Of a stretch of 64,000 nucleotides of DNA, positions 23,001 through 35,897 are shown in pieces; the stretch's first letter is position 1, and every line of letters starts with the position of its first letter. The translations under genes and the position numbers were made by a program. The stretch is from Verrucomicrobiaceae bacterium. GTDB lineage: Bacteria > Verrucomicrobiota > Verrucomicrobiia > Verrucomicrobiales > Verrucomicrobiaceae. The notes under the pieces were generated by a model. That model searched no databases. It saw only the letters and a list, made by a program, of their open reading frames with translations, and had not been told where the DNA came from. Location: the NCBI GenBank assembly GCA_947507875.1, contig CANNQP010000004.1:1-64000 (forward strand), in the 5' to 3' direction.

Positions 23001-26000
23001 CGTTTGCTTCAATATCGATCGTTGCTCCACTACCAACGGCACGAGTGATGTTCCCGAGGAAAATTCTTGAGGTGCTACCACTCGCCCGAGCGATTCCATT
23101 AGCCCCCTGAGCAAGGGTAAGACTACCGACACGCTCATCATGATTGCCGCCTCTCAGGCGAACCACACCTCCGGTGGTCCCGAAAATGTTAGTTTGACCA
23201 CTGACATTGTCATCCACACCAGGCAAGGTCAGGGCACCAGAGCCACCAAGAGTCAAAGTCGCAGAATCCGAAAGCTTCGAATTGTTCTGTGAAGTGTAAT
23301 CCAATTCTAGTACACCGCCACGAACCAAAACCGCACCTGTCCAATCGGTACCGTTCAGGCCAGAAAGAACCAAAGTCCCTGCCCCCGCCTTGAGCAAAGC
23401 GCCTGCTCCAGTGATCGCAGAAGTGTTGTTATTGAGATTCAAGGAAGCACCTGCGTCCACAGCAAGACGAATATTGGCAGCCAGATTGAGAAGACCGGAA
23501 ATCGTATTGTTACCACTTCTGACCGTCATACCACCATCTGCCGTGGAGTTGGTCAGGCTGTTGGCGATAGAGATCCCTGCTCCGCCACGGATTTCTAGAC
23601 CCACCCCGCCGCCACCGTTGATGGTGACCAGACCTGAACCAAGCGCACCACCGGCAGAAACAGCAAGTGTACCGCCTGTAATCGTAGTGCCTCCAGAGTA
23701 GCTATTCGCATTGTTGCTCAAAATCCACAGGCCAGGCTCGGATTTAGAAACGCTGGTTACATCCGTGCCATTGTTGATGATTTGTGGCGCGAAAAGGTTA
23801 TCCGCTATCGTGGATCCACGCAGCACTAAAGTGCGCGCACCAGCTCCTGAGAAACCGATCGAACCAGAGTTCGTAAACTCAATCTTGGGTGCGCTTGTAT
23901 TGCCCATCACAGTTCCATCCGCCCAGAGATTAGCAGCGCTAGAGCCTGCCCCGATGGTGAAGAGCCTGTCAGTGCTCTGATCCCTAAAGCCAAGCCAACG
24001 CAGACCACCTGCTCCAGAGCCTGTATTGATGATCAAATTTGATGCTGCGTTGGAACTCGATCCAATGCCACTTGGTTGGCCACCATTCGCTAGATAGTAA
24101 ACATCTAATCTATTGGCTACAAAGTTGGATCCATTGGTTACAATACTCGTCACACCCGAGTAACTATTCCTGTGTGTGAATGTGGAGATACGGGCGTTGG
24201 TGTCGTTGTTTGTTCTGGTTAGCCCACCACCTCCTGAAATAACTCCAGAATAGGTTTGGCTCGCATTCGACACCGTTAGAACCGCTCCTGGATCAAGGAT
24301 AACCGATGTGCCGATCTGTCCCGATAAACCACCAATCGTCTCGCTTCCTCTCAATCTAAAGGTAGCGGAACCGATCGAAGACCCATCTGAACCTGCGTTA
24401 GCTAAATTGACCGTCGCGGAGTCCCCAATCGCCGAACCCCCAGCGAACTCCAGAACACCACGGTTAATCGTCACGGTGCCAGTCATTGTGTTGCTAGAGT
24501 TATTCAGAATCCATTTACCAGCGCCATCTTTCTGAATCCCAACCACAGCACCACCCGAACCATTGGAAATGCTTCCATTCAAAATGTTATCACCGACATT
24601 CGTTCCATCAAGAATCCATGAACGATTGCCCGTAGCACCGGAGGTGAACGAACCATTAATCACAATAGTTTTTAGGCCATTGTTGATGAGTCTTCCGTTA
24701 CCAGGATTGGTCGTATTGTTGAAGCTCTGAGTAAACGTAATATTGTTACCCAAAGTAAAAACACCTGCAGTCGGATCATTGAACACAAGGCTGCCTGTGG
24801 AGGTTAATCCGCCGCCTGCACCTAGGTTATCAGTCTGACCGTTGCTGATATTGTAACGTCCACGTCCATCGAAGTTACTCGTTCCTAAATCAATAGTGCG
24901 CGTCGCGGTCAGATCCCCCAGAATACCTGTGGGAGCACTGCCCGAACCTAAATTACCAGCGAGCACTAAGGAGCCTAAATTGACAGTGATGTTGCCACTG
25001 AAGTTATTGTTAACGTTCGACAATATCCATGAACCCGCGCCATACAGGTCATTGTTGCCGACATTGGGATTGACGACCAAACCTAGCTTTGACAATCCCT
25101 CATCAATCATTCCGCGAATTTGATTACCCATAGTTTGCCCATGCAAGATCAGGGTTTTATCAGCAAGATTAGTTACCGTAAGCTTGCCATTTGCTGCACC
25201 AGCGCTTGTTGAGTCTGTGCCCAAAATGATTGGAGCCATCGCATTTGAACCTATCCTGACTGTTGCACCAATTGGCTGCCCTCCTCCGGTTTGCACCTCT
25301 TCAAAAGAAAACTCCTGCAGAGCTTCAACGGCACCCAATGTATTCACATTGAGAGTAATGGTATTCAGGCTTGTGTTAATACCTGTAATGCGAGCTCCAG
25401 CTGGAAGGTTCGGCCCACTGACCGCCATATTTAAGGCAAGTCGTCCAACATCATCCAAAGTTAGCACATTCGTGGGACCAGAAATCGCTGTTGTGAGTGT
25501 AGCCACATCCTGTGCCCCGGTATTGGCTAAGTTGAAATCACGAGAAACAACATGTGCATCACGATACCGACTCGCGTACTCCAACCTGACTTCTTGAGGC
25601 GAGTCATTGAGTGATCCACCAATTCCGAGGGTTAGAGTTGGCGATGAACCTAAACCACTCCGCAAGTCCAAGTCGGAAACTCGCACGGTTACAGTCTGAT
25701 CATTGCTACCAACAATAGGCTCAGAAGTGAGCGTCGAAGCACCAAGCAAACCGTACCAGGCAGCACCAGATGCAGTTGCATTAAAATGGACAATACCATC
25801 ACCGGAGAAACCACCGTTGATGATATGATTCGTGTTATCATCAAGAGTCAGGCGAACTCCCGTCGGAACATTGATGTCAGACCCTGTTTGGCTTCGGATC
25901 TGCCCCACTGTTTCATTCTGAGCAAAACGAAGAGTTGCCCCACGCATCAAATAGAGACTTGCATCATTATTGACGCCGTCAGAAGCAAGAGTGGTATTAG

Positions 26001-29000
26001 ATGCATCAGGATCAGAACCATTAGTGTGGTTAATCACAAGCGTGCCTCTTTGAATGTAAACCTGCGTTAAGCGGTTTGTGCCCGAGGCATTGGCAAAATT
26101 ATTGTATCCCTGGAGAGTGGTGATGCCTGTGTTTCTAAACACGATGTTATTCGTCGTGTTATCCCCGTTGCTAATGTTATTAAACCTACCCAAAATTGTG
26201 TTATTGGCGCTTCCTGCAAGCTCCATCACTGTGTTGTTTAACAATCTAAAAACAATTCGATTGTTAGAACCCGAGTTGATTGCACCCGCAATCGTCAAAA
26301 CACCACCTGATTCAGATTGAATCACCGCTCTTTCAGCACCTGTGTGAACCCCAGCGGTCAATGAACCGTTGATGGTCATTCCCCCAAGTCCATGACGTAT
26401 CAACAAAGAATCTCTCGCAGAACTACCATCGGTCCAAGGATTGATGTTTATACTGTTGTTTAGAACCGTATTCCCCAGCGCTTGATAACGCAAAACGGTT
26501 TGGGCGGCCGTAGAAGCTTGAACGATGATAGGTCCTGAACCCAGGCGACCCGTGTAGGTTTCAGCACCCACCCTGACATCAACGTTTTGATTCATGGTAT
26601 TTTGGTTGCCCCCAATTAGAGTTTTGCCGGAATAAGTGTTGTTGCCTGTGACATGAATCACGTTCCTGAAAAGGGATAAGTCGCCTATGCCAGAAATTGC
26701 GTTGGCTATCGCATAGTGCGTATCACTCATGTTGTAGGTTAAAGTCCGATTGTTGATCACGCTGCCACGACCAAGACTTCCAACTCCGCCAGCTGTAGGA
26801 CTATTGCCAGAACCAGGAGATCCTCCGACAAAAAGGTTAGATGAGGATGTGAAATTCCCCATCATATTGTTAGTCGATGTGAATTGTATATTACCCACTC
26901 CACTCGCTGTCAGAGTAGAACCAGGTTGGGTAATAATCGGAGCAGCAAACACCAAATTTCCCCCTTCGATGTTCGAATTGATGGTACTACTTTGACCCAC
27001 AAGCAGGGGAGCTCTCAAAGTTGCGCCAGCCCCCACGGATCGAAGAACTCCACCTCTCAGGAAAATGGTTTCCACGGTATTAAAACCTGTACCTCCTAGC
27101 GCAAGCGTCCCCGTAGGTGCCACTGACGTTAACCCGGCAGTCGCTCCTAAAGCGGTTCCCCCGGTCTGTGTGGAACCATTGACGATCACTTCACCACTCA
27201 CAATGTAAGTGCCGCCCAAATAGCTGCTATTGACTCCAGAAAGGCGCTCAATCCCACCCGTATCTACACGCAAAGACCCAACACCAGACATGTCATTGTA
27301 TGAGTAAGCTACTGTAGAAAAACCACGCTTAATGCTCAGCCAACCATTGTTCAAAATTGAACCTGCACCTTCCGTTCCACCGCCCAAACTGCCTAGGGCC
27401 AAAGAGCCATCACCAATCTGCAAAACACCCTCCAAGATGTGGGTTGATCCACTGTACTGATTGTCATTGAGCAGAATCACTTTGCCTCTTCCAGTCTTGG
27501 TGAAGCTAAGATTAGCAGAAGCTAAGCCAGAGCCGGGGTTGTTCACCAGTGTTGTCTCAAAAAGCACACTGCCACGTGTATTGTGCTGATGAACGATCAG
27601 CTCGTTTGAAACATAAGCACCGCTCCCTCCAGAAAGACCCACCTGACCGGTAAACAAAACATCTGTAGCACCGACATTACGCGTAACCAAAATGCCTCCA
27701 GAATCTAGAACACGCGTATCCGTTGGAGAACCATCCATCCGCACATCAATCTGCGTTGCCTGAGGTTGGTTAAATCGAAGTGAGCCTGTGTCTTGGGTAA
27801 AGTCAAAACTACCTAAAACATCCGTGTTGGCTCCAATCAACGGCGAGGATGAGCCACTTGCACCAACCTTTTGATAATCGCTATCTAACAAACCTGAGAT
27901 TGTTGTGGCCACTCCATCCGCACTACCGATGGCCCAAGTCTGAGGCGTTCCACCGTTTCCATGAGTCGCAAAACCACCTAAAATCCCCATTCCTAGCACT
28001 TCATCATTGAGCATGGTTGTTGCGGCCGTTGCGCCATGGATTTGAAGAACGCTACCTGGCTCAAGAGTACTAAAGTTTGGCCCACGCGTAATCGCTCCAA
28101 AGTTAATTCTCCCGCCCATGTTGCCCATAGCCGAAACCGTCGTCAGACCGGCACCAAGGAACGTTGTACCGATCTGTTCGACTTCATTGGCAGCTGTGCC
28201 ACCCATCAACACCACCCGACCGCCTGCCAAGCGCAAGTTACCAGGAATAAGATTGTTAACACCAGCACCATTATAATTGAGGGTGAGTTCTGAAATATCA
28301 CTCAATGTGGTAAGACCTGAAAAGCCTTGATTGGATGTGATCTGAAGCCTTGCAGCTTGGCTCAAAGTCAATCCGCCTGCACCCGTTGAAGATCCGCTCC
28401 AAATAGCATTCGAAGCATTGCCTTGCGGCGCTGAAGTCAACGTGATGACAGGCACAGGGATTCCCACCTGCTGAAAACTCAAAGTTCCTGAACCACTCAG
28501 GCTACCGATAGTGTCCGGGCGGCGGAGACGCAGTTCTGCTCCTGATCCAACATTCACATAAACATTATCGCCCAATACGCCGGTCGTATTGTTTAAAATC
28601 AAGAGTCCTCCAGATACATTCACGTTACCACGTTGGGTCACATTGCTGTCTGTTTGTGGACTAGAGGTGTCCGCTCTCAATTCCCAGCCTGTAGAATGGG
28701 TGGCTAAAACATTCATCGTTCCAAGCCCAACAAGCGCCCCATCAAAAAAGTCATTGAAGACGTTGGCCTGGGTGTTGTTGATATTGATCACTCCCCCATT
28801 GAAGTTAAAGAATTTACTCCCGTTCAGCTCTTGAGAAGCTAGACCACGCACTGTCTGCGTGGATCCATTTAGATTAAAGATAGAATTCGCATTCGTTACG
28901 CCCGTCGTACCTGCAAACAATCGGATCTCTGTCGAACTCGGCAAAACACCATAACCAGCGACCGTTGGAGAAGTTCCGACCCCTTCCGTCCTTCCATACG

Positions 29001-32000
29001 CACCGATCGATAAAATGCTGGTCGTGTTGCTCGTCGAAGCCTGGGGTCTTACGATGGTTCGACCTAAATAAGTGTTAGCACCACGTAGTTCAAGGACGTG
29101 CGCACCTCGTTTATCAATACCTCCTGCACCTGTTATCGAACCGCTGAAAATCGAAACAAAACCTGGGGTATTGTTTGTGAGGATGAGTCCATTATCACCC
29201 ACGTCGAGGATGCCAGCTCCGCCGTTCAGGTAGTTCCCGGCAGCAGCCCCACCGACACCATTCAAGAATGACTTGGTTCCACTGTTTCCTCCTCCAGTAA
29301 TGGTGGATAGGCTTTCCGCAACGGCACCAGAAAGACGAAACTCAAAGCGACCATTCGATGCATTGGACATTAAAACGTTAGCGGCACTATCCACTCCTTC
29401 GGTTCCGCCCACAGTTAAAGTTCCACGATCGACATAAAGCGTGCCCGCAAATGACTGATTATCGTTGTTTGTCCAAGTGAATTGACCATTCCCCTCCTTC
29501 ATCAACCAGTTCCCGGATGTTGCTCCGCGTATTCTACCCGAGTAGCTTGTTGATTGATTATTTCCGCCCAGAGCAAGCACACCTTCGCTACGAATGGACC
29601 CTACATTGACAGTGGATACGCCTGGATTCCCAAGGGTTCCATCGCCCAAATGCCCACCAGAAAGAGCGCCTATTCTTTCGAAAGCAGCAAGGTTATACCC
29701 ATTTGCGGCCAAGGTTAGGGTTGGATTGTTGGTTGTGCCCAATTGAATTGTACTTGTGTCCCCGATTGTGCCTTGCACGACGTTCCGACCTGACACGTTG
29801 TAACCACCCGCAATCACATTTCCGTCTTCGATTGTAAGCGTTCCAGAGTGATTTCCACCCACACCTAACAAAGCATTACCTGCACCTTGTTTTGTCCAAT
29901 TTCCTGCCCCATCAATCTTACCCAGAAGTTGGTCAACCGAGGTAAAATTGAAGTTTTTCTGCCCCGCATTGGTTCCATCAGGGCTAGAACTCAAAAGCAC
30001 CTGATTGTGATTCAAGATCTGAGCAATGTAGGTGCCTGTCCGGAGATCAGCGTTACCATCTGAAGAAGCAACCAGCATACCCGCGCGAAGAGCTTGAGTT
30101 CCCCCGGGCAAATACATGACCGAAGTCGTGAAGTTATAGGTTGCATTCGCAACGATCGTATTGGCAGCATGGTTGGTCGTTAATGTTGATCCAGCGGCTA
30201 GATGAATCGTACTATTCACCCCCGAAGTAATCCGACCCATACTGGTCGAGCTATTCACCACAAGAGAACTATTTCGACCTGTTACCGCCACATCAGCAGA
30301 TCCTGAGAAAGTGTCACCGCCCTGGCGATTCAAGATCACTTGCCCCTCTAGAATATTCAAAACGCCAGTCAGTGAACTTTGACCTCCTAAAATCAGAGAT
30401 CCAGACCCCAGTTTATTTAAAACAGCGTTTGTTCCCGTGATAGCGCCATTGAAATCTGTAGTGATTCCGTTTCCACCAAAGGTCAGTGTTCCACCACTAC
30501 CAAGCAGGAGATTCCCGCCTTGATCACCGCCCCCTTGAAGAGAACTCACGACTTCACTGCGTCCGGAAAGATTAATCGAAGCACCGGCTACATTGGCCAG
30601 AATCAAGGGGGATCGGGCGCTCAAAAAGGAATTGGACCCACTTGGACTCAACACGAGAGCACCTGAATTAATGGTCAACGCACCGTTGTAATTCACACTG
30701 CCTGCTAGAGTCACAGTCCCCGTGTTTTCCATGGTCAAATTGAGAAGGCCCGTGGAACTTGCGCCGACCAAACCAATCGCACCCGAAAGCGTGGTGCTGT
30801 TGGTCATCTTAAGCACCAAGTCCGTGTTGGCTGCGCTCGAGGCAATCGCCAATCTCGTTCCAGCAGCAAGTTCCAGCCCCATCAAATCGTATCGGCTGCC
30901 ACCAGGAATTTGAACGGTGCCAGCAGCTACGTCGAGAGTTCCTGTAAAACTACCCAGGCCTCCTGTGAGCGCTAAAGTCGAACCCACTCGATTTTGCACG
31001 ATTCGTGTGACGTTGGGACCGATACCCGCGCTGATGGTCGTCGTCGCCGCTCCCGTGCCGATGTTGCGAATTTGTCCTGTCGGGTTGAGGATAGGCGAAC
31101 TGACGGTGATGCTTTGTGTGTTCGATCCAGAAAGCACGAGGTCACCCACATTCAAAACGTTACCGGAGATAGTGAGTGTGCCCGTCCCTGCGTTGTTAAA
31201 GGTCAACGAACCCGTGTTACGGTAAGAACCACTCATTGTCACCCCAGCGCCAGTCATCGTAAGATTGGCAGACAGATTGCCCAATAAATGACCGGTGCTC
31301 GTCCCGAGAGCCGTTGACGTCAGGGTGACGGGGGTAGAGCCTGTGTTGGTGATCATACCGGGCCCATTCAGCGTGAGCTGAGCTACGGTTTGATTGCGAC
31401 CATTCAGGTCCAAAGATCCTGCTGACACCGTTAAATTGCCGGAGCTCGGCAGATTGCCTGTAGGCCCCAAACGAACGGAACCTGCACCACTGACTGTCGT
31501 AGCTCCCGTGTAATTGGCCAAGCCATTGATGGTTAATGTGCCTGTGCCACTGTACGTGAAATTGGAACCGACCACCGTGGAGGTGATGCCATCCGTGATA
31601 TTCACGTTACCCCCCCCCGCAAGAGTCGTTGTGCTGGCGGATCCAGTGGTGGCTAGATTCAGAGTGCCTATATTCAGAGCCGAACTTGAGCCCTGAACAC
31701 GATTTACAGTCAACGTGGCGCCGGCTGTGTTAAAGTTCAATCGTGGCAGTGTCAGCTGACCTGCACCTGTCGCTTCGCCAAGCAAATTGATGGTACGACT
31801 CGCATCCAAGTTCGCTGTCGCGCTTGAAGTTAGGGCCAAATCGGCACTGGCACCAAAGGTGATGTTGCCTGTCAGATTGAGCGTATTGACATTGGCAAGG
31901 GTCATCGGTGAACCGCTTGTGTTATCGATTGTGCCACCTGATAAGGTCAGAGCCCCCGAACCGAGCGCCGAAGAATGATTTAGCTGAAGAACGCCACCGC

Positions 32001-35000
32001 TGACCGTCGTGCCGCCAGTGTAAGTATTGGCTCCTCCGAGGGTTAAAATGCCGGACGTGACCGTCAAAGCTAGATTGTTCTGATTCGCACCTGTTCCACC
32101 GATCGTTCCATTGAAGGTGCTGGGAATTCCAATCGTGCCGGAGTAAGTTAGGGTGGAATTGGCAGCGTTTCCGCCAACGACTGCATTGGCGGTGCCGGAA
32201 CCAACGGTCAGAAGACCCGCAAGTGTTTGACTTCGGCTTGCTGAGGTATCTCCCAAAATTAGAACACCCGAATTCGTTCCCTCACCCAAAGCGACTATGG
32301 TGGACGCTGGAAGTGCTCCCGAAGGACTAATTTGAATGGCTCCATCCTGAATGCGGGTGAATCCACCGGAATAAGTATTGTTCGCACTCAGCAGCAAAGT
32401 TCCTTGACCCGTCTTGGTCAGGCTTCCTGTACCTGATGTCGCGCTGCTGATGACTCCACTGGAGGTCAAGGTCACACCATTGGCAACATTGAAGGTCGCA
32501 TTGCCAGCACCAATGGTCACGCTGCGACTATTGCTGAAACTTGCATTGGCGGCGAGCGTGCCGTTGTTGATGGTCATTGTGGAGCCAGCACCGAGATTGT
32601 TACTCGCCGAAACGCCCAAAGTGGCTCCGCCAGTGATGTAGGTCTGCCCTGTGTAGGTGTTTGCACCTGAAAGAATCGTCGTTCCCGGGCCGCTGAGCGT
32701 GACCACCGAAGTGCCTGTGCCATTGGCAATCGGAGCCGAGATAGTGAGAGCCCCAGCGCCGTAGTTCTGTATGATGAGGTCTGAGTTGGTCGCGGTCCCG
32801 CTGCGAAGAGCGTTCGCAGATGTTCCAAGGATGGTGTAATCATTAGCTCCTACAAACAGAAGCCCACCTGAGGTGATCTGCATTGTATTAGCACCGAGCA
32901 ACAAACTTTGACCTGCAGCAGTGGTGTTGATTTTGATTGAATTCGGAGTTGAAGCTGCGGTAGCGAGCGTTTGGCTGCCTGTGATTGTATAATTTATGTT
33001 GGTGGCCGTCGTGGTTCCCGTGAAAGCCGTTTGACCCGTCAGTGGAACAATATTGGCGCCACTCTTCATTGCGAATTCAGTCACTCCCCCTGTCGTGACT
33101 GTAATCGAGCCACGCGTGCCAAGCAAACCACCCGAACTTACTGCCTGAGCTGTCGCAACGTTGGCTCCGACACCTGTTAGATTGATGTTCAAAACGCCAT
33201 GGTTGGTTGTGTTCACCAATGTCGATCCTAGGGTAAGAGTTGTCGTGCCGCTTGATCCTCCAATCACGGAGAGTGTAGAGCCACCTGCGTTCACCGTGAC
33301 GTTTCCTAGAGTCTGATTACTACCAGATGCTGCCGCTCTTAGCGTAAAGTTCCCCCCAGCAAACGTAGGAGCCGTCGAAGCCGCTAAGGTGGCCGTTCCG
33401 GCACTCGCGTTCAATTCCACAGTGCCAGCAGTGAAAGTGCTAGCCCCCGTGTAAGTGCTGGCTCCTGTGAGGAGCGTCGTTCCTGAGTTGGCAAAGTTGA
33501 TGCCTGCAGCGGCGATGGTTGGCACGATTCCATTAGCGATCGTCACATTGCCATTGCCAGCCAGGATGGTGGTTCCGGCACCTCCAGAACCTTGCGCATT
33601 GAACGTGCCCAGAGCCATCGTCGAATTCGATCCAGGCAGAGCATTCACGGTCAAGGTTTGTGATGCCGCGTTTGAATTGTAGGTGCCAAAGCGCAGAACA
33701 CTGCCATTGCCACCTGCCAGGGTGATGACACGACTAAGCGTCGTCGTTGCCGTACCAGTGCCAAAATTGAGGCTGTTCGCACCACCGAAGGTCACGTTTC
33801 CGTTGAGAGTGACCGCGTTGTTATTGCTCAAGGTCAGGGCAGCACCGCTGGTATTGTCGATCATGCCGGCCGTCAGCGTCAGCGTGCCGGTGCCCAGGGC
33901 TGTGCTGCTATTCACATTCAATCGGCCTTGGGTCAGCGTCGTTCCGCCCGTGTAGGTGTTGTTGCCACTCAGGGTAAGGGCACCATTGCCATTGGCGGTG
34001 ATCGCAAGTGTGCCAGCGGCTCCGTTGCGCACGGTTCCAGCGAACACCGAGTTCGATCCTGCGCCAGGAGTGATCGTCAACGTCGAGGCCGTGCTGGCGT
34101 TGTTGTTCTGGAGAATGTTCGAGGCCCCACCCGAAAGACTCATGAGAGTGATGGCCTGACCGTTCGTGTTCAGAACGCTCGATCCCGTCATCACCACCCT
34201 AGCGGTTGTGGCGGTGCCCAAAGCGGTCGAATTGCCAGCCTGGACCGTACCCGCATTGATCTGGGTTAAACCTGTGAAGGTGTTTCCTGCGTTCAGATTG
34301 AGGATGCCGTTCGAATTCATCGTCAATCCACCTCCGCCGGAAATCGTTCCTGCCACCGCACCGACGACGGACGTTGCTCCGACATTGCCATTGTAGATGA
34401 TGTTGTTACCGGAATTGCTGACGTTACCGGCAAAGTTCACCTGAGCACCCGTCACCGATTCAATCGTCAGAGGCCCCGTCAATGTAGCCGAACTGAACGA
34501 GACCGTCGCGCTACCGCTGTTGACGTTTGCACCACGGACAGCGCTGATGGTCGTCGATCCAAAGGTGTTGAGTGCACCTAGGTTATGCGTGACACCAGCG
34601 CCAAGAGTCGCACGGTCTGAAACCAAAGAGGCTGATCCGAAAACGTTCACAACGTGAGCATTGACGCTATTATCCGTCGCCAACCGCAGGGTTGAACCAT
34701 TGAACAGACTCATGGCCGTAGCCGCCGTTCCCATGCCAGCGGTGTTTGCGAGGACCACGGTTCCTTGATTGACCGCCAGCGTGCCGCTGCTGCGACTGCT
34801 AGATCCTGTAAGCGCCAAGGTTCCAGGACCGTTCTTGGCGAAGCTAAAGTTTCCCGTCAACGCGCCAAGATTTAATTGAGCCCCTGCGCTCACATCAAAA
34901 GCAGCACCATTCATCGTTAAAGTTGTGCCGCCAAAGGCTAGGCCAGCTGTGCCGCTGGAAACATTGCTTCCAGCCGAGAGGGTCAGCCTTTGCCCACTCA

Positions 35001-35682
35001 AGCTCAAGGTTCCCAAGTTGTGACTCAGCGCGGCTCCACTTGTCAGACGGTCTGAAACGAAAGTCGTGTTTCCTAGTGCATTCACGGAAGGAGCTAAAGA
35101 CAATGCTGCATTGGAAGTCACCCGCAGCTCTCCGCCACGAAGTGTCAATGCGGCAGAGCCCAGTGCGGTCGCCGAGCGCACGTCCAGAACGCCATTTAGC
35201 AAGGAAACACCAGCCGTCAGGCCGGCATTGGCTCCCGATAGAATCAAAGTGCCGAGTCCATCTTTGGAAAAATTCACGGCTGATGACAAGTTGGTATTGA
35301 GGGTGGCAGTGGCACCAGCCTCCACATTCACCGCACCTGCCGAGAGAGCCAAGCTGCCCGAATTGAGCGTATAGCTTTGCTGAAACCTTAGATCTCTAGC
35401 CTGTTGATTTCCAAGCGTTAACGTCGAAGGATTGGGAAGGCTGCCTGGGTTGGGAACAGGTCCGCCAAAAATCACGGAATCTTGGCTGGCAGGAAGACCT
35501 TGGCTCCAGTTGAGCGCATTACTCCAATCGAAATTGGTTCCGCTTCCGGCGGTCCAGCGCACCGTGGCAGCTTGAAGGGGCTGAGCGACCTGGAAGAGTC
35601 CTGTCTGCACGGTCAGAAAGCATGTCACCCAGTGACGATGCCTACGCAGGTGCTGCAGGAAGGGAGATGAACGCGTTTTCAT
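11083..35682 (-). CDS. Giant PATR (autotransporter-associated beta-strand repeat) surface protein with C-terminal Ig-like/putative-Ig domains; no recognisable C-terminal beta-barrel
   Basis: Single uninterrupted 8216-codon ORF (the track starts it at 35733; the ATG at 35682 gives [14 protein letters not shown]...[18 protein letters not shown], signal-peptide-like). Many units of the type GxGTLxLSGxNTYTGxTxIxxGxLxV, then Ig-like domains ([15 protein letters not shown]...DAYFCRV) and a He_PIG-like segment ([27 protein letters not shown]). Confidence 0.9.
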   Translation of the reverse strand: MKTRSSPFLQHLRRHRHWVTCFLTVQTGLFQVAQPLQAATVRWTAGSGTNFDWSNALNWSQGLPASQDSVIFGGPVPNPGSLPNPSTLTLGNQQARDLRFQQSYTLNSGSLALSAGAVNVEAGATATLNTNLSSAVNFSKDGLGTLILSGANAGLTAGVSLLNGVLDVRSATALGSAALTLRGGELRVTSNAALSLAPSVNALGNTTFVSDRLTSGAALSHNLGTLSLSGQRLTLSAGSNVSSGTAGLAFGGTTLTMNGAAFDVSAGAQLNLGALTGNFSFAKNGPGTLALTGSSSRSSGTLAVNQGTVVLANTAGMGTAATAMSLFNGSTLRLATDNSVNAHVVNVFGSASLVSDRATLGAGVTHNLGALNTFGSTTISAVRGANVNSGSATVSFSSATLTGPLTIESVTGAQVNFAGNVSNSGNNIIYNGNVGATSVVGAVAGTISGGGGLTMNSNGILNLNAGNTFTGLTQINAGTVQAGNSTALGTATTARVVMTGSSVLNTNGQAITLMSLSGGASNILQNNNASTASTLTITPGAGSNSVFAGTVRNGAAGTLAITANGNGALTLSGNNTYTGGTTLTQGRLNVNSSTALGTGTLTLTAGMIDNTSGAALTLSNNNAVTLNGNVTFGGANSLNFGTGTATTTLSRVITLAGGNGSVLRFGTYNSNAASQTLTVNALPGSNSTMALGTFNAQGSGGAGTTILAGNGNVTIANGIVPTIAAAGINFANSGTTLLTGASTYTGASTFTAGTVELNASAGTATLAASTAPTFAGGNFTLRAAASGSNQTLGNVTVNAGGSTLSVIGGSSGTTTLTLGSTLVNTTNHGVLNINLTGVGANVATAQAVSSGGLLGTRGSITVTTGGVTEFAMKSGANIVPLTGQTAFTGTTTATNINYTITGSQTLATAASTPNSIKINTTAAGQSLLLGANTMQITSGGLLFVGANDYTILGTSANALRSGTATNSDLIIQNYGAGALTISAPIANGTGTSVVTLSGPGTTILSGANTYTGQTYITGGATLGVSASNNLGAGSTMTINNGTLAANASFSNSRSVTIGAGNATFNVANGVTLTSSGVISSATSGTGSLTKTGQGTLLLSANNTYSGGFTRIQDGAIQISPSGALPASTIVALGEGTNSGVLILGDTSASRSQTLAGLLTVGSGTANAVVGGNAANSTLTYSGTIGIPSTFNGTIGGTGANQNNLALTVTSGILTLGGANTYTGGTTVSGGVLQLNHSSALGSGALTLSGGTIDNTSGSPMTLANVNTLNLTGNITFGASADLALTSSATANLDASRTINLLGEATGAGQLTLPRLNFNTAGATLTVNRVQGSSSALNIGTLNLATTGSASTTTLAGGGNVNITDGITSTVVGSNFTYSGTGTLTINGLANYTGATTVSGAGSVRLGPTGNLPSSGNLTVSAGSLDLNGRNQTVAQLTLNGPGMITNTGSTPVTLTSTALGTSTGHLLGNLSANLTMTGAGVTMSGSYRNTGSLTFNNAGTGTLTISGNVLNVGDLVLSGSNTQSITVSSPILNPTGQIRNIGTGAATTTISAGIGPNVTRIVQNRVGSTLALTGGLGSFTGTLDVAAGTVQIPGGSRYDLMGLELAAGTRLAIASSAANTDLVLKMTNSTTLSGAIGLVGASSTGLLNLTMENTGTVTLAGSVNYNGALTINSGALVLSPSGSNSFLSARSPLILANVAGASINLSGRSEVVSSLQGGGDQGGNLLLGSGGTLTFGGNGITTDFNGAITGTNAVLNKLGSGSLILGGQSSLTGVLNILEGQVILNRQGGDTFSGSADVAVTGRNSSLVVNSSTSMGRITSGVNSTIHLAAGSTLTTNHAANTIVANATYNFTTSVMYLPGGTQALRAGMLVASSDGNADLRTGTYIAQILNHNQVLLSSSPDGTNAGQKNFNFTSVDQLLGKIDGAGNWTKQGAGNALLGVGGNHSGTLTIEDGNVIAGGYNVSGRNVVQGTIGDTSTIQLGTTNNPTLTLAANGYNLAAFERIGALSGGHLGDGTLGNPGVSTVNVGSIRSEGVLALGGNNQSTSYSGRIRGATSGNWLMKEGNGQFTWTNNDNQSFAGTLYVDRGTLTVGGTEGVDSAANVLMSNASNGRFEFRLSGAVAESLSTITGGGNSGTKSFLNGVGGAAAGNYLNGGAGILDVGDNGLILTNNTPGFVSIFSGSITGAGGIDKRGAHVLELRGANTYLGRTIVRPQASTSNTTSILSIGAYGRTEGVGTSPTVAGYGVLPSSTEIRLFAGTTGVTNANSIFNLNGSTQTVRGLASQELNGSKFFNFNGGVININNTQANVFNDFFDGALVGLGTMNVLATHSTGWELRADTSSPQTDSNVTQRGNVNVSGGLLILNNTTGVLGDNVYVNVGSGAELRLRRPDTIGSLSGSGTLSFQQVGIPVPVITLTSAPQGNASNAIWSGSSTGAGGLTLSQAARLQITSNQGFSGLTTLSDISELTLNYNGAGVNNLIPGNLRLAGGRVVLMGGTAANEVEQIGTTFLGAGLTTVSAMGNMGGRINFGAITRGPNFSTLEPGSVLQIHGATAATTMLNDEVLGMGILGGFATHGNGGTPQTWAIGSADGVATTISGLLDSDYQKVGASGSSSPLIGANTDVLGSFDFTQDTGSLRFNQPQATQIDVRMDGSPTDTRVLDSGGILVTRNVGATDVLFTGQVGLSGGSGAYVSNELIVHQHNTRGSVLFETTLVNNPGSGLASANLSFTKTGRGKVILLNDNQYSGSTHILEGVLQIGDGSLALGSLGGGTEGAGSILNNGWLSIKRGFSTVAYSYNDMSGVGSLRVDTGGIERLSGVNSSYLGGTYIVSGEVIVNGSTQTGGTALGATAGLTSVAPTGTLALGGTGFNTVETIFLRGGVLRSVGAGATLRAPLLVGQSSTINSNIEGGNLVFAAPIITQPGSTLTASGVGNIQFTSTNNMMGNFTSSSNLFVGGSPGSGNSPTAGGVGSLGRGSVINNRTLTYNMSDTHYAIANAISGIGDLSLFRNVIHVTGNNTYSGKTLIGGNQNTMNQNVDVRVGAETYTGRLGSGPIIVQASTAAQTVLRYQALGNTVLNNSININPWTDGSSARDSLLIRHGLGGMTINGSLTAGVHTGAERAVIQSESGGVLTIAGAINSGSNNRIVFRLLNNTVMELAGSANNTILGRFNNISNGDNTTNNIVFRNTGITTLQGYNNFANASGTNRLTQVYIQRGTLVINHTNGSDPDASNTTLASDGVNNDASLYLMRGATLRFAQNETVGQIRSQTGSDINVPTGVRLTLDDNTNHIINGGFSGDGIVHFNATASGAAWYGLLGASTLTSEPIVGSNDQTVTVRVSDLDLRSGLGSSPTLTLGIGGSLNDSPQEVRLEYASRYRDAHVVSRDFNLANTGAQDVATLTTAISGPTNVLTLDDVGRLALNMAVSGPNLPAGARITGINTSLNTITLNVNTLGAVEALQEFSFEEVQTGGGQPIGATVRIGSNAMAPIILGTDSTSAGAANGKLTVTNLADKTLILHGQTMGNQIRGMIDEGLSKLGLVVNPNVGNNDLYGAGSWILSNVNNNFSGNITVNLGSLVLAGNLGSGSAPTGILGDLTATRTIDLGTSNFDGRGRYNISNGQTDNLGAGGGLTSTGSLVFNDPTAGVFTLGNNITFTQSFNNTTNPGNGRLINNGLKTIVINGSFTSGATGNRSWILDGTNVGDNILNGSISNGSGGAVVGIQKDGAGKWILNNSSNTMTGTVTINRGVLEFAGGSAIGDSATVNLANAGSDGSSIGSATFRLRGSETIGGLSGQIGTSVILDPGAVLTVSNASQTYSGVISGGGGLTRTNNDTNARISTFTHRNSYSGVTSIVTNGSNFVANRLDVYYLANGGQPSGIGSSSNAASNLIINTGSGAGGLRWLGFRDQSTDRLFTIGAGSSAANLWADGTVMGNTSAPKIEFTNSGSIGFSGAGARTLVLRGSTIADNLFAPQIINNGTDVTSVSKSEPGLWILSNNANSYSGGTTITGGTLAVSAGGALGSGLVTINGGGGVGLEIRGGAGISIANSLTNSTADGGMTVRSGNNTISGLLNLAANIRLAVDAGASLNLNNNTSAITGAGALLKAGAGTLVLSGLNGTDWTGAVLVRGGVLELDYTSQNNSKLSDSATLTLGGSGALTLPGVDDNVSGQTNIFGTTGGVVRLRGGNHDERVGSLTLAQGANGIARASGSTSRIFLGNITRAVGSGATIDIEANDIANTNNLNGAGGILTTTGGGAGSPTGAYATIGRTNWASTSSAGNDISITALNSYAANSFASGSNTDITQASVSTPLGAATTGTLRFNAPLASTLTIAGTLSLDSSGILVTPNVGANNVVITGGTLQNSAVTAGLEAVILHQHNTQGALQINSVIADNTAAQQITKSGLGKVFLNAINTLTGAININQGELQVGGTAAAPNTATAATLGAASALVVNMSEGSALTFLSSDTTLQTLGVIQGGGVITLASANLKPVLLGSDNANYYGEIFVNGGTLQVANNNALGNLRGRTTLSSGGTMQINSSVNIGELITMNQGSVISLLPAATGATLSGRLTLNNTNAGGVVFNLPANAGLTVSGLIASTNGFTKTGDGLLTISANNFTNVTEGATSANAEASLVGQILLNAGETRLGGARALGASGFNNRVTIASGATLDLRGQSTSYTDDPDPFRKFIEVAGEGINGTASLRNSTGTATFSHLLLSANATLSGGGFANASRLDLSSYDTNPNTGSTLEGNFTRVFPTIAGGGFDLNVRGGTQSGGVILHQPVFTSSLNRVRVQEGTLRLEMDTPVTPAGQWAGVTSADVTGGIEIAYAGASLIDQTNAASGLGPNVGARLNFYRNLDVRHTVAIAMRGDLARGSAIDVSGGGANYIDMASDTLPNPRTYLNGQITLTGDANRNFFHIDGTVNGVTVTEQGNLTGNIQNKMIVGGQIIGSGGFTKTGERELRLTNNNTFTGELNILRHGTAAVDWQSNTVSVNGIDYQTYGDAEGWMEWGVTLAGQNARLSGASAINLQRRGMLTLDNTSRLDLTSGVSGGNNDDRINNASAFNFNNGWLRIHGGTLPNSESIATTSGASVRIASSTNFIDLWPLDGVNQAMTLTIGKLDRNQGAVLRIRNLDSTSTFGSAEPALDKDSVRIRLVDASGVAQYGASTNATNRSIIAGIFGGIMPHTYLEDLRDLGYNNAGVSDLYVQGRNLQLITGSHFMTLDGGYLRPLDDSEYFTPADGILDGSSGVGMNVNLTAANSIVRQDMSINSLRFGPAADSIGDNMETSGAINNGTTLTSYSTPFNQTLIVDGRLNIASGMISSAFFAMGNSTTGGTGQATDVLITGGTLVFGNREAIINNQNAVLRFNDGTIQTGNLQIRSDIQGSAGLTKTGLGQVVIDGFNTYSGVTSISEGNLLIRNGRSSLGVGGAGNHVFITGNGSISTNNGIVIGSANSRKDILVGPLSGGQTIMNASGDTTYLYGNITIDNVDLAGQALFTPLINVGANSLLIVDGNITGGSTAITSDVVATSSRVLSTAGSSSGFMILRGQLGDKLDPQGNAIPVPGLVSTLPNANVPTLRSNQNELFRFTITGDEQLNVTMERQTNAAGRLTLDSGILYVSYDPVQSGNDGTGFWSNAAISRISGGNSNADITANGNSSQHGFTIGGGGNTAIFLGQPGSNGISGQQFNMTSWSLAAGNTTYLGGINESGSIGFGTGNGTLTLNKQARLYAMAGGTVNFNMRYGGAQSIQKTGRGDVVYQFTGAALAASDTSSFELGGGRFIIDHQGTNVARFGNAGNFTFRGGSLVSLGRSDAAFTASYSTETGASRTVNFGAGTNEIVAQTRGQNLSVTLGNTNTTNGNVTRSNGAAVNFVENASAGGTAALQLRFGVANSVINLGRALGWATYGTAARTATDFAVLSGANLDVGSLTRSASELNNEVSAWVNASNISESGGSGFTGALAQSMSLNTLRFDAFADSTLDLGGRTLNLMTREGMGAILVSSNTGVSNKSISNGEIRLFDSTVDSRYLTVVTATTTSGNASLTDVSSTSNLLPGMQVSGSGIPTGTTIATVSGNQVTLTNNATASASNVNVTANYLHGAANGDLADPIANATITNMRTTAGLLPGMPIRGIQNLTAVLVLNGGTGYTSAPTVTIAGGGGSGATATATVSGGQITGITVTAAGSGYTSEPTVTVSGGGGSGASFRAIVPAAIVAPGTVIASVAANSIVVTPKPSISAANLALVCGANELIVHQYGQGRLSLDAQISGTGDLTIAGPSSTSPSQLNTTGVVRLAANNTYTGQTFINGAVLEIANASALGVSPAAVSNNQIVMNGGTLKWAGATESLGNRGITLQGNGGVIEVAGNDGNLIIGSALDSTQAALVSEDRNRGDLIKTGPGTLTLMGNGTGHNSSFQGLLDVRQGSLVVMVDVGGNGVGTTSVLGSNRSWADATIFRQGSNFQALLGNGNNSGEWAIEEFMIFEGGNTFTYSGLLDAFTDYSSGASNNNQLNLGNRRPLNLNGIVKIDGTTTFDVGGAFVAGVLPSLNVDNTSNHLRSVLRLTNSSGYLTGSGDIIKDGLGQIEFRTNSPEWKGGLVIKQGTAYASNQADVLGTGYLTNKTITLGDSERGGVAQLMINNPDGVQNWVFEVKHDINVVYNPAQMKRLGVDNTSNGSRVSYDGNITLNDNLILLLQDGGVSNGGEQTYLNINGSLRNGVLTSGNITIQSNDSSGPTAGGANDNTNGRMTGYAVLNGNNSSWTGDVTISANTSNDFDKTSVLRLGHNQALTALNDVVMNFNSILQVGGRTATIGSLTTQGGVGSFQGNVGTLGSSSGSTEIIENASTIMGDLVITQSTPVTFEASWDALFRDGVPNSQFFAPGVNTHLSGSALNITKSGAGWSVLTLDNDYTGSTTVDAGVLQVGRGGVGDTGAVNAQGTVVQSGATIAGTGWVQGGGASFALTAQAGSRVAPGDMAGRDMGTININGNAIFQAGSETLLQVRLPTYNRPGAVDLSESHYSSWVSSLGTSNDEFANALRDLVTTEQHDMINVTAQSGNSTLSMAAGAKITLINEGYTPRAGDVFHLFKAGTTGTNGVLGNINVGSTIRTGIETDSDLTLFELGGNFRWDTSLLNRLGVLLVVTADAAFTAPSRPQFTAQITRVPSTGILQPGTTLTLSARADSSTNSAINFALIREGVPMPETDYTVAFNPPNRIPAGAGVTATFTLTASSLTKGNFQIRAENEGGATTSNMAFVDVNDTPLIAEQPTSRTVNPSLPGAPVSTTFTSRVTGPGPYTAVWFRLDAGTEVPLQSSNAQLISTNSYSSSFTLFDVSESDSGQYFVRFISTINNSLIATSAGAALTVRKAVSNVLATRTRDGGPTYQGEIITFSVSAAGDAPLSYQWYRNGAAIAGATATTLRVTNTAILGTPDAYFCRVTNPINSRDSNVVSLPVLSPIPVISSHSLTPRILLTGSPLNFSVSASGRPDLRYSWKLGTRVIAGATSPVYSISSIQLAQGGNYVCEVSNTTTTRAVTPVAQIVVVDATHREIPVRLGDTFALTAFVGKDTKASLSYKWFKRTFETQTIPGENDGDPDQEVSVAVDTAIPANSTRFEGQEFTGTTVSALKLRRGIASLVSDDGLYVCKVRDSSGGEVIGCFHDVKIYNQVPVNTTPAILKHAIVGGNYSDTMTVQSDRVSTPVSFALARGSSLPPGLTLNKSTGAITGRPTKEGQYRIRTVALNLSGPSNEIESALTVFPIPAGVAGSYAGPIARHAVLNGHLGGRFEMTTTALGAYSGRIVLGSGAARTFKGDLIMNVDQASVYPNAVLLAPPSGLAIAAATRTEAAATIKFSLAITPPSVTDAPPAVLISGAEITDGTNTVAYAAWRNNWAATARANVSAKPDAYVGLYNVAFTLPDGSGLIGLTAVPQGDGYAAIRVLTSGGYTVSGRTPDGETLTGSSFMGPDGQIFMFQALYTTSTKGSILSDNPATAQVEPLQIVARSPVTSNNVIGTVSVVRPPNPATITTARLYRSGFGTTQVLTGVPAATVTAPVAYAVLGGMYNPPPRTGTVVLGLNPGTNNAELEFTLDGSTGIATATNPNVIVSVGIASRITIPRKKLTAPVENPAGTTLSAVPTTGAFSGSFVLSDPNPVAGQRPNPVTRNTPFQGLIIHARLPNDTVKIFGTGYFIVDTLPQPASGNTPATTTRDTPKLSGQVNFLPIVP
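14300..35600 (-). repeat. Array of beta-helix PATR units inside the giant ORF (approximate bounds)
   Basis: Recurring [36 protein letters not shown] / [24 protein letters not shown] / [35 protein letters not shown] segments. Confidence 0.85.
17119..17288 (-). repeat. Two-copy imperfect tandem repeat (117 bp offset, 39 aa) inside the giant ORF
   Basis: Copy cores 17119-17171 and 17236-17288, both 53 bp (ACCTGATCCTCCGCCACCTG...CGTGTATCCAG versus ACCCGATCCACCGCCACCTG...TGTGTATCCAG); encodes [22 protein letters not shown] / [22 protein letters not shown]. Confidence 0.9.
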
Positions 35683-35797
35683 GGCTGCAAAAGGTTGATT
35701 TTGAGACACTAGCCGAGGCTTAGCTATGAACAAGGACCCGGTTGGTTGAATTTTTTCTCTTTGAATTTTGGTGTATCATGACAAGGCCCCCGTTCAA

Positions 35798-35820
35798 TGT
35801 AAATACATTTGATTTACATA
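35798..35820. promoter_or_regulatory. Candidate operator in the divergent giant-protein/DUF1501 intergenic region
   Basis: ATGTAAAT-ACATTTG-ATTTACAT inverted repeat with perfect 8 bp arms, overlapping a second palindrome ATGTA-AA-TACAT (35798-35809). Confidence 0.4.
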
Positions 35821-35897
35821 CAATTGAGCAGTTTAGCCCAGCTTAGGATGACAGAAAGTAGGGCTGAACTCTGTTCATAGAAGGGTTCCTTGCCCGC

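Noticed and set aside
11083-35733. Many 60-140 aa + strand ORFs opposite the giant gene
   Set aside because: Pro/Val/Leu/Ala-rich complements of Gly/Thr/Asn/Ser-rich repeat codons; repetitive and mutually similar, as expected for shadow frames.
11083-35733. Giant ORF as a non-ribosomal peptide or polyketide synthase
   Set aside because: Length is suggestive, but the sequence is Gly/Ser/Thr/Asn beta-helix repeats with no catalytic motifs.
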